Assembly: GCA_003565625.1 (NCBI GenBank)
Contig: PXBD01000029.1
Span: 1 to 45,548 of the forward strand
DNA: 45,548 nt
Direction of reading: 5' to 3'
Source of the DNA: Gammaproteobacteria bacterium
Lineage (GTDB): Bacteria > Pseudomonadota > Gammaproteobacteria > Xanthomonadales > Wenzhouxiangellaceae
Made by a program: the position numbers and the translations under genes. Below the pieces are notes generated by a model, which worked only from the letters and a program-made list of their open reading frames with translations, had not been told where the DNA came from and did not search any database. Shown in pieces: positions 1 to 9,500 of the stretch; the first letter of the stretch is position 1; every line of letters starts with the position of its first letter.

Positions 1-788
1 AAGCCATGTGGCTGATGGGCATCAGCGCCTCCCAGGCCGGTAACCATGGCCTCGCGATTGCCTGGTGGGAGCAGCTGTTGCCCCAGCTGGACCCGGGCTC
101 ATCGGTGTACAACTCGATTCGCGGTCAGATTGCCCAGGCCCGAATGGAACTCGGACAGGACCCCGGCGAGATCCCCACGCCGCGCTCGGCGCCACCGCTG
201 CGCCCCGGTCAGGACACGCTGCCTCCCGGGCATCCGCCCATGGAATCCGAACCGGCCCGCGAGCCTCGAATGGCCGGCCCATTACCGCCGGGCGCGTCTG
301 CTCTTCCCCCGGGGCACCCGACTGCTGATACCCCGACAGGACGGCCGGGACCCGTCGACCCCGCTGCAGAACTGCCGCCCGCGCATCCGCCAATGGCAGG
401 AGGCGAGACCAGTCCGCCTGCAGCCCCCGCAACCGCAGAACCCTCGCCCAGTTTTGGTGTGATGGTGGACATTGACTCTGGTCTGGTCAACGGGCTGAGC
501 GGCAATGAAACCGTTTTCGTGGTCGCCCGCGCGGCCAGCGGCCCACCAACGCCCCTGGCCGTGCGCCGCATGACCGTAGCGGATCTGCCGGCACGCTTCG
601 GGCTGAGCGACGATGACGCCATGGTCGAAGGCATGAACCTGTCAACTTTCCCCGAAATCGTGGTAACGGCCAGGGTATCCATGACCGGTGACGTAACGCC
701 CTCACCCGGCGACCTGCAAGGCCAAAGCAACGCGGTTTCTGTTTTCGAGACACCCGGGACACAGGTCACCATTTCCGAGAGACTCTGA
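1..788 (+). CDS. ccmI: Cytochrome c biogenesis protein CcmI (CycH), C-terminal part
   Basis: The gene runs in from the left edge: the reading frame is open from the first bases, so the 5' part with the two membrane segments lies outside. CcmI holds apocytochrome c in the periplasm and passes it to the CcmFH haem lyase of System I. The visible part starts in the end of a TPR block (about 50 residues from the first in-frame ATG at 6, including WWEQLLPQL). A linker of about 90 residues rich in Pro, Gly and Ala follows, then a globular C-terminal domain of about 110 residues starting near GVMVDIDSGL, typical of CcmI. The linker carries three copies of an LPPGHP-like motif, which is unusual. Nothing downstream belongs to the ccm set, so this is probably the end of the ccm operon. 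The family call is firm; only the partial state limits it. Confidence 0.88.
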   Translation, partial: AMWLMGISASQAGNHGLAIAWWEQLLPQLDPGSSVYNSIRGQIAQARMELGQDPGEIPTPRSAPPLRPGQDTLPPGHPPMESEPAREPRMAGPLPPGASALPPGHPTADTPTGRPGPVDPAAELPPAHPPMAGGETSPPAAPATAEPSPSFGVMVDIDSGLVNGLSGNETVFVVARAASGPPTPLAVRRMTVADLPARFGLSDDDAMVEGMNLSTFPEIVVTARVSMTGDVTPSPGDLQGQSNAVSVFETPGTQVTISERL

Positions 789-865
789 CCGACCGGGCGG
801 GCCCGGCCCTCAGGTGACGTTTTTGTTACACTGCGGGCTGGTAAATACGGCTACGGCGGTAACGC

Positions 866-1546
866 GTGAATCCCAATTCCTCTATTTCGCGCATCTTCGG
901 CCGGTCGCCGGTCGAGCCGCTGCAGAAGCACTTCACCAAGGTCGCGAAGTGCGCACGCAAGTTGCCCAAGTTTTTCAAGGCCAGTTTCGTCGGTGACTGG
1001 GACAAGGCCGCCCAGCAGCGCGAAAAGATCGTCGTGCTCGAACATGCCGCCGATGAACTCAAGCGCGAGCTGCGACTGAACCTGCCGCGCAGCTTGTTCA
1101 TGCCGGTCAATCGCTCCGACGTGCTGGAAATGATTTCCCGCCAGGACCGCATTGCCAACCGCAGCAAGGACATTACCGGCCTGATCATTGGTCGTCGCCT
1201 GGCCGTACCCGAATCGGTCCAGCCCAGCTATCTTGCCCTGCTCAGCCGCAGCATTGACGCTGTCGAGCAGGCCCGGCGCTCGGTACAGGAACTCGATGAC
1301 CTGTTTCATTCCGGTTTCCGGGGCGCCGGCGCCGAGAACGTGATGAAGATGACCGACCAGCTCAGTGATATCGAAGATGACAGTGACGCTCTGCAGATCA
1401 AGGTGCGGAACCACTTGTTCGAGATCGAAGAGCAACTTGCCCCCGTCAACGTCATGTTCCTGTACCGGGTTTTCGACCTGACTGGCGACCTTGGCAACAT
1501 CGCCCAGCGTGTGGGCAGCCGTTTGCACTTGATGATCGCCCGGTAA
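866..1546 (+). CDS. DUF47 / PhoU-like phosphate transport regulator (TIGR00153, YkaA-type)
   Basis: A 226-residue helical, cytosolic protein of the DUF47 family, which resembles PhoU and usually sits beside a Pit transporter, where it is thought to tune phosphate uptake. I chose the GTG at 866 because the protein then begins like E. coli YkaA, with a short lead into GRSPVEPLQKH. Conserved stretches include LKRELRLNLPRSLFMPV (around residues 65-82), RQDRIANRSKDITGLIIGR (around 95-113) and the C-terminal NVMFLYRVFDLTGDLGNIAQRVGSRL. No membrane segment is visible. The pit gene starts 26 nt downstream on the same strand, so the two form a transcription unit. The regulatory role comes from the family and context; the exact mechanism is not established. 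Confidence 0.92.
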   Translation: MNPNSSISRIFGRSPVEPLQKHFTKVAKCARKLPKFFKASFVGDWDKAAQQREKIVVLEHAADELKRELRLNLPRSLFMPVNRSDVLEMISRQDRIANRSKDITGLIIGRRLAVPESVQPSYLALLSRSIDAVEQARRSVQELDDLFHSGFRGAGAENVMKMTDQLSDIEDDSDALQIKVRNHLFEIEEQLAPVNVMFLYRVFDLTGDLGNIAQRVGSRLHLMIAR

Positions 1547-1572
1547 GCTTCTGAATCCGGGGGACCACGGCA

Positions 1573-2823
1573 ATGGAACTGGCGATCCTGTTTATCGTAC
1601 TGGCCGCGCTGTTCGGGCTGTTCATGGCCTGGGGCATCGGTGCCAACGACGTGGCCAACGCCATGGCCCCGTCAGTAGGCTCCAAAGCCATCACCATCAA
1701 GCAGGCGATCCTGATTGCCGCCGTGTTCGAATTCGCCGGCGCGGTGCTGGCCGGTGGCGGGGTCACCAGCACCATTCGGCGCGGCATCGTCGACTCTTCG
1801 CTGCTCTCCGGTCAGCCCGAGTTACTCGTATTCGGCATGCTCGCGGCACTTTTGGCGGCCGGCGTGTGGCTGCTGGTGGCATCGCGCTTCGGCTGGCCGG
1901 TCTCCACCACGCATACCATCATCGGTGCGGTCGTTGGTTTTGCCGCGATCGGTATTGGCGTGCATGCCGTGCACTGGCCCATGGTGGCGCGTATCGCAAT
2001 GAGCTGGATCGTCTCACCGGTGCTGGCCGGTGCGATTGCCTGGGTTCTGTTTCGCAGCGTGCAGTGGCTGATTCTGGAACGCAGTGACCCGCTGCACTAT
2101 GCCCGTCGTTATGTGCCGGGCTATATCTTTCTGACCGGATTCTTCATGACGCTGGTGACGGTCATGAAGGGCCTAGGGCACATTGGCATCAATATCTCCA
2201 ATGCCCAGGCCTACGCCGTGGCGGTGCTGTTCGGCCTGGTCGTCGCCGCCATCGGGACACTCTTCATCCGCCGCATTCCCTACCAGGAGGCCGACAAGAA
2301 AGAGTTTCATTTCGTCACTGTGGAAAGAATCTTCGGTGTTTTGATGGTGATCACCGCCTGCGCCATGGCTTTTGCCCACGGTTCCAACGATGTCGCCAAC
2401 GCCGTCGGGCCGGTTGCCGCGGTCGTCAGCGTTGCCCGCAGCGGTGATGTCACCCAGGAAGCCATCGTGCCAATCTGGATTCTGGTGCTCGGCGGGATCG
2501 GGATCGTACTTGGGCTGGCGACCTATGGGCACCGAGTGATTGCCACAGTCGGCCAAAACATTACCGCTCTCACCCCCAGCCGCGGCTTTGCCGCCGGACT
2601 GGCGGCGGCGGCCACCATCGTGCTGGCATCGGGCACTGGTTTGCCAATATCCACCACCCATACGGTGGTCGGGGCCATTCTCGGCGTTGGTCTGGCTCGC
2701 GGCATCGCCGCCATCAATCTGCGCGTGGTAGGCGGGATTTTCATGAGCTGGATCATCACGGTACCGGCCGGCGCGGTGCTGTCGGTTCTGTTTTTCATGC
2801 TGCTGCGCTGGCTGCTGGGCTGA
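1573..2823 (+). CDS. pit: Low-affinity inorganic phosphate transporter, Pit family
   Basis: A 416-residue inner-membrane protein of the inorganic phosphate transporter (PiT) family, which couples phosphate or metal-phosphate uptake to a cation gradient. Both halves of the internal duplication show the family signature: GANDVANAMAPSVGSKAI near residues 24-41 and GSNDVANAVGPVAAVV near 271-286. Each repeat also carries a PxSTTHTI/V motif (WPVSTTHTIIGAVVG and LPISTTHTVVGAILG). About ten hydrophobic helices can be read, with a hydrophilic loop around RRIPYQEADKKEFHF in the middle. It follows the DUF47 gene closely, the usual PiT-regulator pairing. It converges with oleC, with only 23 nt between the two stop codons. 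Confidence 0.95.
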   Translation: MELAILFIVLAALFGLFMAWGIGANDVANAMAPSVGSKAITIKQAILIAAVFEFAGAVLAGGGVTSTIRRGIVDSSLLSGQPELLVFGMLAALLAAGVWLLVASRFGWPVSTTHTIIGAVVGFAAIGIGVHAVHWPMVARIAMSWIVSPVLAGAIAWVLFRSVQWLILERSDPLHYARRYVPGYIFLTGFFMTLVTVMKGLGHIGINISNAQAYAVAVLFGLVVAAIGTLFIRRIPYQEADKKEFHFVTVERIFGVLMVITACAMAFAHGSNDVANAVGPVAAVVSVARSGDVTQEAIVPIWILVLGGIGIVLGLATYGHRVIATVGQNITALTPSRGFAAGLAAAATIVLASGTGLPISTTHTVVGAILGVGLARGIAAINLRVVGGIFMSWIITVPAGAVLSVLFFMLLRWLLG

Positions 2824-2846
2824 ATCGGTCCCGCCCGGTGGCCAGT

Positions 2847-4454
2847 TCAATCGGCCAGTCTGGCCGCCAATTCCTGCCGGCGAATCTTCGCGTTGTGGCG
2901 GATATCGACCGGAAAATCCGAGCTGAATTCGATTCGCTGAATCCCGAGGCGTGCGATCAACGCACTCACTTCGGCCCGGATTCGGCTGCAATCGGCGCCG
3001 GACTCAGGCTCGATCACGACGGCAGGCCGCTGATGTCCTGGCTCACCAAGACCGACCAGGGCACTGCGGTACACCCCGTCGACCGCATTGACCGGACCTT
3101 CCACGCACTCGGTATAGAGCTCGCCCTCGGCGGTGCGCACCCGCTCGGACTTGCGCCCGCAAAACCATAGCCTGCCCTGCTCATCCTGCCAGCCCAAGTC
3201 GCCCATGCGGTGCCAGACCTCACCCTGCGCGTCGGTCATTTTCGCATCCCGGGTCTGGCGCTCACGTTCCCAGTACGCGTCGGTGACCGTCGGCCCCTGT
3301 ACGCAAATCTCGCCGATCTCCCCTGGCGCCACATCAACCGCCTGCTCGGCCAGGTCGATCGCCCGATCGCAGATGGCAATCACGCGCACCTGGTTGGCGG
3401 TCAGCGACCGGCCCACACAAATGCCCTTGCCGGCACGGTTGCCGGCCGAAAGCCCGCCGCTGAGCTCGCGGCCGCTGATGGTGGCAACAGGCAGGCATTC
3501 GGTGGCGCCATATGGAGTATGGATGTCGGCGTGATCGCCAAGGGCGCGGTGGATACGATCAATCACCCGGGCATGCACCGGGGCGCCGGCCGAAAGCACG
3601 CGCTTGAGCCCCGGCAGGCGGATTTTTTCCGCCTCGAGGTGACGGGTCAGCGTGTTCATCAGCGCCGGTGAACCGAACAGGTTGGTCACCGAGTATTCCT
3701 TGATGAGACTGACCAGCATGGCCGGATCGACCCGGGCGGGGCGCGTGAAGTCCATCGGTGGAATCACCGTAGTCATCCCCAAAGCCGGATCGAACAGGGC
3801 AAACGGCGGGAAGGTTGGCAGGTCGACCTCGCCGGGCTTGATCTGGTAACTGTCGCGGATCAGGTCAACCTGGGCGGCAAAATGGCGCTGGCGGTACACC
3901 ACGCCTTTCGGGATACCGGTTGAGCCGGACGTGAACAGGATGGCGGCCGGGTCATCCGGTTGCACCTCGGGCCCCTGAAAGCCGGCCGTCGCGGTCGCGG
4001 CCAGATCCCCGTAGCGTGCCCCGCGCCAGAACAGCCGCGGGCCGACGGTGATGAGGCGCTGGACATGCCCGCGCCCCCAGCCCAGAACCAGGCGGGCGAG
4101 GTGGGCCTTGCTGACACCCAGAAAGACCTCCGGCCGAGCCTCGCCCAGGCAGGTCTTGAGCGACTTGATACCGATACCCGGATCGACCAGCACCGGAATC
4201 GCGCCGGCCTTGAACAAGGCGAAGAACAGGGCGAAGAACTCCAGCGAAGGCGGCACCATGAACGCCACCCGGGTGCCCGGCCCAACCCCTTCGGCGGCCA
4301 GCCCGGCGGCCAGCCGGTTCGACAAGCCGTCCAGTTCACGGTAGGTATACCGGCGATCCTGCCAGCCTTGGCGGGTGCGCTTTTGCGGAATGATCAACGC
4401 GAGCCCGTCGGGCTGTGTGGTGGCCTGCTGGACAAGCGCCTGGGCAATGTTCAT
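2847..4454 (-). CDS. oleC: OleC, AMP-forming beta-lactone synthetase of olefin biosynthesis
   Basis: A 535-residue protein of the ANL (acyl-CoA synthetase) superfamily. In the Ole pathway OleC uses ATP to turn a 2-alkyl-3-hydroxy fatty acid into a beta-lactone. The adenylation P-loop AILFTSGSTGIPKG lies at residues 171-184 and the PYGATECLPVA motif further on; the hinge is near GDLGWQDEQGRLWFCGRKSERV. The C-terminal domain is present, and the length fits OleC rather than a longer fatty-acid ligase. It is the last gene of the oleA-oleB-oleC run and starts 94 nt after the oleB stop. The neighbours decide the call: alone it would be annotated only as an AMP-dependent synthetase. No oleD follows; the next gene is the convergent pit. 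Confidence 0.9.
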   Translation of the reverse strand: MNIAQALVQQATTQPDGLALIIPQKRTRQGWQDRRYTYRELDGLSNRLAAGLAAEGVGPGTRVAFMVPPSLEFFALFFALFKAGAIPVLVDPGIGIKSLKTCLGEARPEVFLGVSKAHLARLVLGWGRGHVQRLITVGPRLFWRGARYGDLAATATAGFQGPEVQPDDPAAILFTSGSTGIPKGVVYRQRHFAAQVDLIRDSYQIKPGEVDLPTFPPFALFDPALGMTTVIPPMDFTRPARVDPAMLVSLIKEYSVTNLFGSPALMNTLTRHLEAEKIRLPGLKRVLSAGAPVHARVIDRIHRALGDHADIHTPYGATECLPVATISGRELSGGLSAGNRAGKGICVGRSLTANQVRVIAICDRAIDLAEQAVDVAPGEIGEICVQGPTVTDAYWERERQTRDAKMTDAQGEVWHRMGDLGWQDEQGRLWFCGRKSERVRTAEGELYTECVEGPVNAVDGVYRSALVGLGEPGHQRPAVVIEPESGADCSRIRAEVSALIARLGIQRIEFSSDFPVDIRHNAKIRRQELAARLAD

Positions 4455-4548
4455 CGTACGAATATCGTTGAATCAGAGAGACTCAGGATAGCGCGGAACC
4501 CTCTCGAATCGTCGGCGATGCGTCTGGGCGCAAGTTTCTGCCGGGCTG

Positions 4549-5427
4549 TCAGGCGAAAAAGCGTTTCGCCAGGGCCACGATGCGGTCGGTGGCGTCTTCA
4601 AGGACGTAGTGGCCGGCGTCCTGAAAGTATTCGACCGGCGCGTCGGGGAGTTTTTCGCGCCACAGGGCCAGAACCTCATCGTTGAAGACGAAATCTTTCG
4701 CTCCCCAGGCGATCTGGACGGGCTTTTCGTTGAGCACCGACAAGCGGGATTCGGTCGCAGCCAGCACGGCCCAGGCCGGGTCGCTTTCCGACAGCGGGAT
4801 GTCCTGGACAAAGCGCAGAGTGGCCAGGCGCTGCTCCGGTGCGCCCTGGTAGGGCCCGACCAGGCCTTGTGCCACCTCGCGGTCGAGCTTGGTAACCGTT
4901 GCCATCCGGACGGCCAGGCCGGAAAAGGCGTTGAAGCGGTTGATCAGGAACGCGCCCAGGCCGGTGCGGGCGAATTTCAGCGAACCGGGCAGAGACTTGT
5001 CCTTCGGGATATTGAACGCCCAGGTGTTGAGGATCAGCACCCGGCGCACGCGCTCGGGATGACGCACCGCCCAGGAAAGCCCGATTGCCCCGCCCCAGTC
5101 GTGCACAACCAGGTCGATTGCGCGCTCGGGTTCGACCTCGTCCAGCCAGGCGCCAAAATCATCGAGCCGGCTTTGCAGGGTGTAGGCATAGACCTCATCG
5201 TCGGGCCGGTCCGACAGGCCCATGCCGATGTGGTCGGGCAACAGGCAGCGATGCTCGCCCGACAGCGCCTGGACCAGTTTGCGGTAGTAAAACGACCAGG
5301 TCGGATTGCCGTGCACCATCACTACCGGCTGGCCCTCGACCGGTCCTTCGTCGAGGTAATGCAGGTTCAGGCCCGAGGAAAGCCCGAAGAAGTTGGACTC
5401 GAAGGGATATAAGGGGGAGGAGAACAT
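4549..5427 (-). CDS. oleB: OleB, haloalkane dehalogenase-like beta-lactone decarboxylase
   Basis: A 292-residue alpha/beta hydrolase closest to haloalkane dehalogenases. OleB removes CO2 from the beta-lactone made by OleC to give a cis-olefin. The oxyanion-hole motif HGNPTWSFYYR lies at residues 39-49, the nucleophilic aspartate is D110 in VVHDWGGAIG (a dehalogenase-type elbow, not a Ser), and the catalytic His is H273 in AGHYVLEDA near the C-terminus. The gene starts 10 nt after the oleA stop, so the two are probably co-transcribed. A free-standing copy would be called a haloalkane dehalogenase; its position between oleA and oleC makes OleB the better name. Ole enzymes are known to assemble into large complexes. 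Confidence 0.9.
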   Translation of the reverse strand: MFSSPLYPFESNFFGLSSGLNLHYLDEGPVEGQPVVMVHGNPTWSFYYRKLVQALSGEHRCLLPDHIGMGLSDRPDDEVYAYTLQSRLDDFGAWLDEVEPERAIDLVVHDWGGAIGLSWAVRHPERVRRVLILNTWAFNIPKDKSLPGSLKFARTGLGAFLINRFNAFSGLAVRMATVTKLDREVAQGLVGPYQGAPEQRLATLRFVQDIPLSESDPAWAVLAATESRLSVLNEKPVQIAWGAKDFVFNDEVLALWREKLPDAPVEYFQDAGHYVLEDATDRIVALAKRFFA

Positions 5428-5437
5428 TCCCGCTGCG

Positions 5438-6454
5438 TTACCAAACCACCTCTGTCATCGCGCAATTCAAGCCCGAACCGATCCCCATCAGGGCGATGCG
5501 GTCGCCCTTCTTGACCGATCCGTTGTCGACGATATTGGCCAGCACGGTGGGGATGGAGGCCGGACCGATGTTGCCCAGATGCGGGAAGATGCGATGAACG
5601 GTTTCGGGCTTGGCACCGAAGGCGCGGATGACCGAGTCGGTGTGGGCCTTGGAGACCTGGTGGATGACAACGTGATCGAGTTCCTGGACCACCCAGCCGA
5701 GGACGGTGCGGGCTGCGGCAAAGGTCACGGTGGCCAGTTTCATGCCCTCGATCAGCAGGGTCTTGGTGTCAGTCCACATCTGGTGGTTCCAGCCCCGGCA
5801 GAGCATGTTGAACTGGGTGGCGGCGCGAGCAACCCCGCCACGGTACTGGTGCCCATCCGGATGCAGATCGCCGCGGGTCAGGACCATGGCGGCCGATCCC
5901 GAGCCCAGGGTCAGACTGGCGAACTCGGCCCGGAACTGCTTCTGGTCGACCTCCGGCTGCAGCAGGCGCTGAATGGTGTGTTCGTTGATCTCACGACTGT
6001 TTTCGCCGTTGACGACAAGGGCATAATCGATTTCACCGCGCTCGAGCATTTGCCCGGCAATGTTCATGCCGTTGACGAAGGCCAGGCAGGCGTTGCCGAC
6101 GTCGAAGCTCTCGCAGGTTTCAGACAGCTTGAGGTTGCCGTGCACCAGGCAGGCGGTCGAGGGCTCGAGAAAATCGCGGCACACCGAAGTATTGATCAGG
6201 ATTCCGACCTGCTTGGGGTCGATATCTGCTCTGGCCAGAGCCTCCTGCGCTGCCAGGGTCGCGCCATCGGAGGGCTGTACGCCGATGTCCCACAGCCGCC
6301 GCTCGTGGATCCCGGCCAGGTCGATCAGCGGGTTTCCGGGCACGCCCAGGCGCTTGAGCGTGGGGGCCAGCCGATCGGCCACCTCTTCGCTGGCAATGGT
6401 ATGCGGCGCCTTGATCGCGGCGACAGACTTGATGACGACGTTTTCAAACAACAT
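5438..6454 (-). CDS. oleA: OleA, thiolase-fold acyl-CoA head-to-head condensing enzyme
   Basis: A 338-residue enzyme related to FabH. OleA joins two fatty acyl-CoAs by a non-decarboxylative Claisen condensation to a beta-keto acid, the first step of long-chain olefin synthesis. The nucleophile is C123 in VGNACLAFVNGM, followed by H265 in IHQVSKAHTDS and N295 in HLGNIGPAS. E97 in VCRDFLEPSTACLVH matches the glutamate that OleA supplies across the dimer. I place the start at the ATG at 6454, because the in-frame TTG at 6460 adds only two residues. It is the first gene of the ole run, with a consensus -10 box about 50 nt upstream and a 16-bp palindrome over the -35 region. Confidence 0.92.
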   Translation of the reverse strand: MLFENVVIKSVAAIKAPHTIASEEVADRLAPTLKRLGVPGNPLIDLAGIHERRLWDIGVQPSDGATLAAQEALARADIDPKQVGILINTSVCRDFLEPSTACLVHGNLKLSETCESFDVGNACLAFVNGMNIAGQMLERGEIDYALVVNGENSREINEHTIQRLLQPEVDQKQFRAEFASLTLGSGSAAMVLTRGDLHPDGHQYRGGVARAATQFNMLCRGWNHQMWTDTKTLLIEGMKLATVTFAAARTVLGWVVQELDHVVIHQVSKAHTDSVIRAFGAKPETVHRIFPHLGNIGPASIPTVLANIVDNGSVKKGDRIALMGIGSGLNCAMTEVVW

Positions 6455-6501
6455 GTACAAATCCAGGCCTGGCTGCAGGCAATTGGCGAATGTAGTCGAG
6501 C

Positions 6502-6539
6502 ATTATACGGATTAATGATTGTGGTCGCCCCGGGGCGAC
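6502..6539 (-). promoter_or_regulatory. Predicted oleA promoter with overlapping palindrome
   Basis: Read on the minus strand there is a perfect TATAAT -10 box at 6507-6502, giving a likely transcript start near 6495 and a leader of about 40 nt before the oleA ATG. The -35 position (about 6525-6530) has no TTGACA-like hexamer. It falls inside a perfect 16-bp palindrome, GTCGCCCCGGGGCGAC (6524-6539), which lies just past the kinase stop codon. A strong -10, no -35 and an overlapping palindrome fit a regulated promoter. The palindrome is not followed by a T-run on either strand, so it is not an intrinsic terminator for the kinase gene. The -10 is seen directly; the operator role is inferred. 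Confidence 0.5.
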
Positions 6540-6541
6540 TG

Positions 6542-9500
6542 CTAGCCCACCAGGCGGTTGATCAGCGAGCGCAGGGCCAGCGGCCTGAGCGGCTTGTGGA
6601 GCAGTTCGCAGCCGGCCTGAGCGGCCGCGTTCTTGAGGTCGGCGGTGTGGTCAGCGCTGATCAGGATGACCGGCGCCTGGCAACCGATCGCGCGCAGGCG
6701 CCGAAGCAGCTCCAGACCGGTCTCGCCCTGGTCAAGGTGGTAATCCAGCACAAGCAGCGCAAACGAAAACGTTGTAGCCAGGCTCATGGCCTGATCCGGC
6801 TCCGGCGCGGTAGCCGTCTCAAAGCCCCAACCTTCCAGCAGACCAGCCAGCGAACCGAGCATGGCCGGGTCGTTGTCGACCACCAGCACCGATCCGACCG
6901 GACCCGGCGCTTCGGCCTCGGTGGCTACCGCGACGCCGGGCCGGGCCGGCACGGTTTTGACCCGTACACCGAACATCGCCCCGCGGCCGGGAGTGCTGTA
7001 CAACAGCAACTGGTGATCCAGCAGGCGGGCCATGCGATCGGCAATCGCCAGGCCCAGACCCAGTCCCGGCGCATGGCGATCGCTTTGCAGGCGATGGAAC
7101 TCCTCGAAAATGGCAACCCGATGCCTTTCATCAATGCCCGGACCGGTGTCCCAGACCCCTGCCAGAACCTGTCCGCCCTGGCGCCGGGCGCCGATCAGGA
7201 TGCGGCCTTCGCCGGTGTAGCGCACAGCATTGGACAGAAAATTCTGCAGGATGCGGCGCAGCAGCTGCGGGTCACTTTCAACCCAAACGCTGGTCGGCAC
7301 GTAGTCCAGGCGCAGACCGCGCTGATGGGCGAGGATCGAGAACTCACCGTTCAACTGCGCGAACAACTCGTCCAGGGGGAAGCGACTGATGCGCGGCTGC
7401 AGGCCGCCGGCGTCCAGGCGCGAGATGTCGAGCAGGCCTTCGAGCAGGCGCTCGGTGGCGGCCAGCGCGCCGCTGATCTGGTGCAGCGATTCGCGCCCGG
7501 GATGGTCGATCAACTGGCCGCCCAGCGAATGGGTCAGCAGCTGGGCGGCGTTGAGCGGCTGGACCAGGTCGTGGCTGACCGCGGCCAGGAAGCGGGTCTT
7601 GGCCTCGGATGCGCGCTCGGCCTCGATTTTGGCCTGCTCCAGCTCTGTAGTCCGCGCGCGCACGCGCAGCTCCAGGGTCTCGTTGACCTGGCGCAACTCC
7701 TCGGCGGTGCGGCGAAAAGCGGTCACGTCGGTAAACGTGGCCACAAAACCACCACCGGGCATGGGATTGCCGCGAATTTCAATGATCCGCCCGTCGGGCC
7801 ACGGACGCTCGATCAGGTGGCGCGAGCCCGAGCGCTTGAAGTCCAGCCGGCGACGGATCCGCTGTTCAACCGTACCGTCGCCGTCGAGCAAGCCTTGTTC
7901 GGCGTTGTGATGCAACAGATCAGCGACCGGCTGACCAACCCGGATCAGCTCTTCGGGATAGTCGAACAAGTCCAGGTACGGACCATTCCAGGCCACCAGG
8001 CGCATGTCGCGATCGACCACGCATACCCCCTGGCTCATGTTCTCCAATGCCCCGGACAGGACCTCCTGGCTGAAACGGGCCTGGGCTGCGGCCTCACCGA
8101 CCATTTCGGCCACCGTATCCAGAGGTGCCGGGGTGCGCGCGCGGGCCGCATCCAGCAGCAACCGGGCCGAGGCCGAACCGACCACCGCGGCCAGCTCCAG
8201 TTCCAGGCGCGCCTCCAGGGAGGCCTCCGGGAACGATTCAAACGCCCCGGCCTCGGCCCGACCATCGAACAACACGCGCACCCGCGGCTCGGGCAAGAAA
8301 CGTGCGGCCAACTGGCGCAACACGGCCGGATCCAGGGCCCCGTGCCGATCGACCGATGGGGTGTGTCCCGGAAGATGGCGGGCCAGGAGCAGGGTCACGG
8401 CCAGGTTGACCAGCAGGCTGACCAGGACCGCACGGCTGAGCGGATCAAGCCCGTCCAGGCCGAGCAGTCGCGCGGGAGAAAACAGCGACCAACCCAGGGG
8501 CCCCTCGCTGACCCACGACGGCCCGACCGCGACGGTCAGCAGCGGCACGAACAGAACGTAGGCCCAGACCAGCACGCCGGCAACCAGACCAGACAGCACC
8601 GCGCGCGCCGGCAGACCCGGGCGATAGACCGCCAGCACCACGGCCGGCCCGAGCTGGGCCAGGCCGGAAAAACTCAGCGCGCCGATATCGGCCAGCGCCT
8701 CGGCCGTGCCGACCAGGCGACCGTACACGTAGGCCAGCAGCATGACCACCGCAATCCCGAGCCGGCGCTGCAGGCGCACCGGAATGCCGCGCTCGCTGAC
8801 CCTGGCCCAGCCACGGTTGACCAGCGCCGGGGTCAGCCAGTGGTTGCCGATCATGATTGACAAGGTCAGCGAGGCCAGGATGACCATGCCGGTGGCGGCA
8901 CTCAAGCCGCCAAGAAAAGCGAACAAGGCCAGCGCATTCTGCCCATCGGCCAGCGGCAGCAGCAGAACGTACAGGTCCGGCGGCGTGCCTTGCTCGGCCA
9001 GCAAGGCGTTACCGGCCAGGGCCAGCGGCACAATCGGCAGACTGATCAAAACCAGAAACAGCGGAAACAGCCAGCGCGCCGTGCGCAGGTGCCGCTCTTC
9101 GCGGCACTCCACCACACCGATGTGGAACTGGTGCGGAAGGGTGAACATGGCCAGCGCACCGAGCAGGCTCAAGGTGATGAAATTATCGGCGTTGGTAAAC
9201 GCCGGCAGGGTCGTCTCGGCCACCAGCCCGGCCGGACTGCCGTACAGCCCGAAGACCACGAACGCACCGAGGGCGAGCATGGCCGAGAGCTTGAGCAGCG
9301 ACTCGAACCCCATGGCCACGACCAGGCCGCGGTTGTGCTCGGTGGCCGAAGCCCGGCGGGTACCGAACAACATGGCGAAAACGGCCATGAATACCGCGAT
9401 ATAGAAGGCCAGATCCAGCCAAGTGGTGAGCTCGGTTTCAGCGACCGCGCCCAGGGTCAACGCGCCAAAGCTCATGGCCACTGCTTTCAGCTGCAGGGCA

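Noticed and set aside
827-832. TACACT before the DUF47 gene as a -10 box
   Set aside because: No -35-like hexamer at 16-18 nt; the gene may instead be read from the ccm operon promoter.
5393-8860. Very long plus-strand open frame (1,155 codons) opposite oleA and the sensor kinase
   Set aside because: It is the antisense frame of well-supported genes; its translation is rich in Gln, Arg, His and Gly with no domain, a common artefact in GC-rich DNA.
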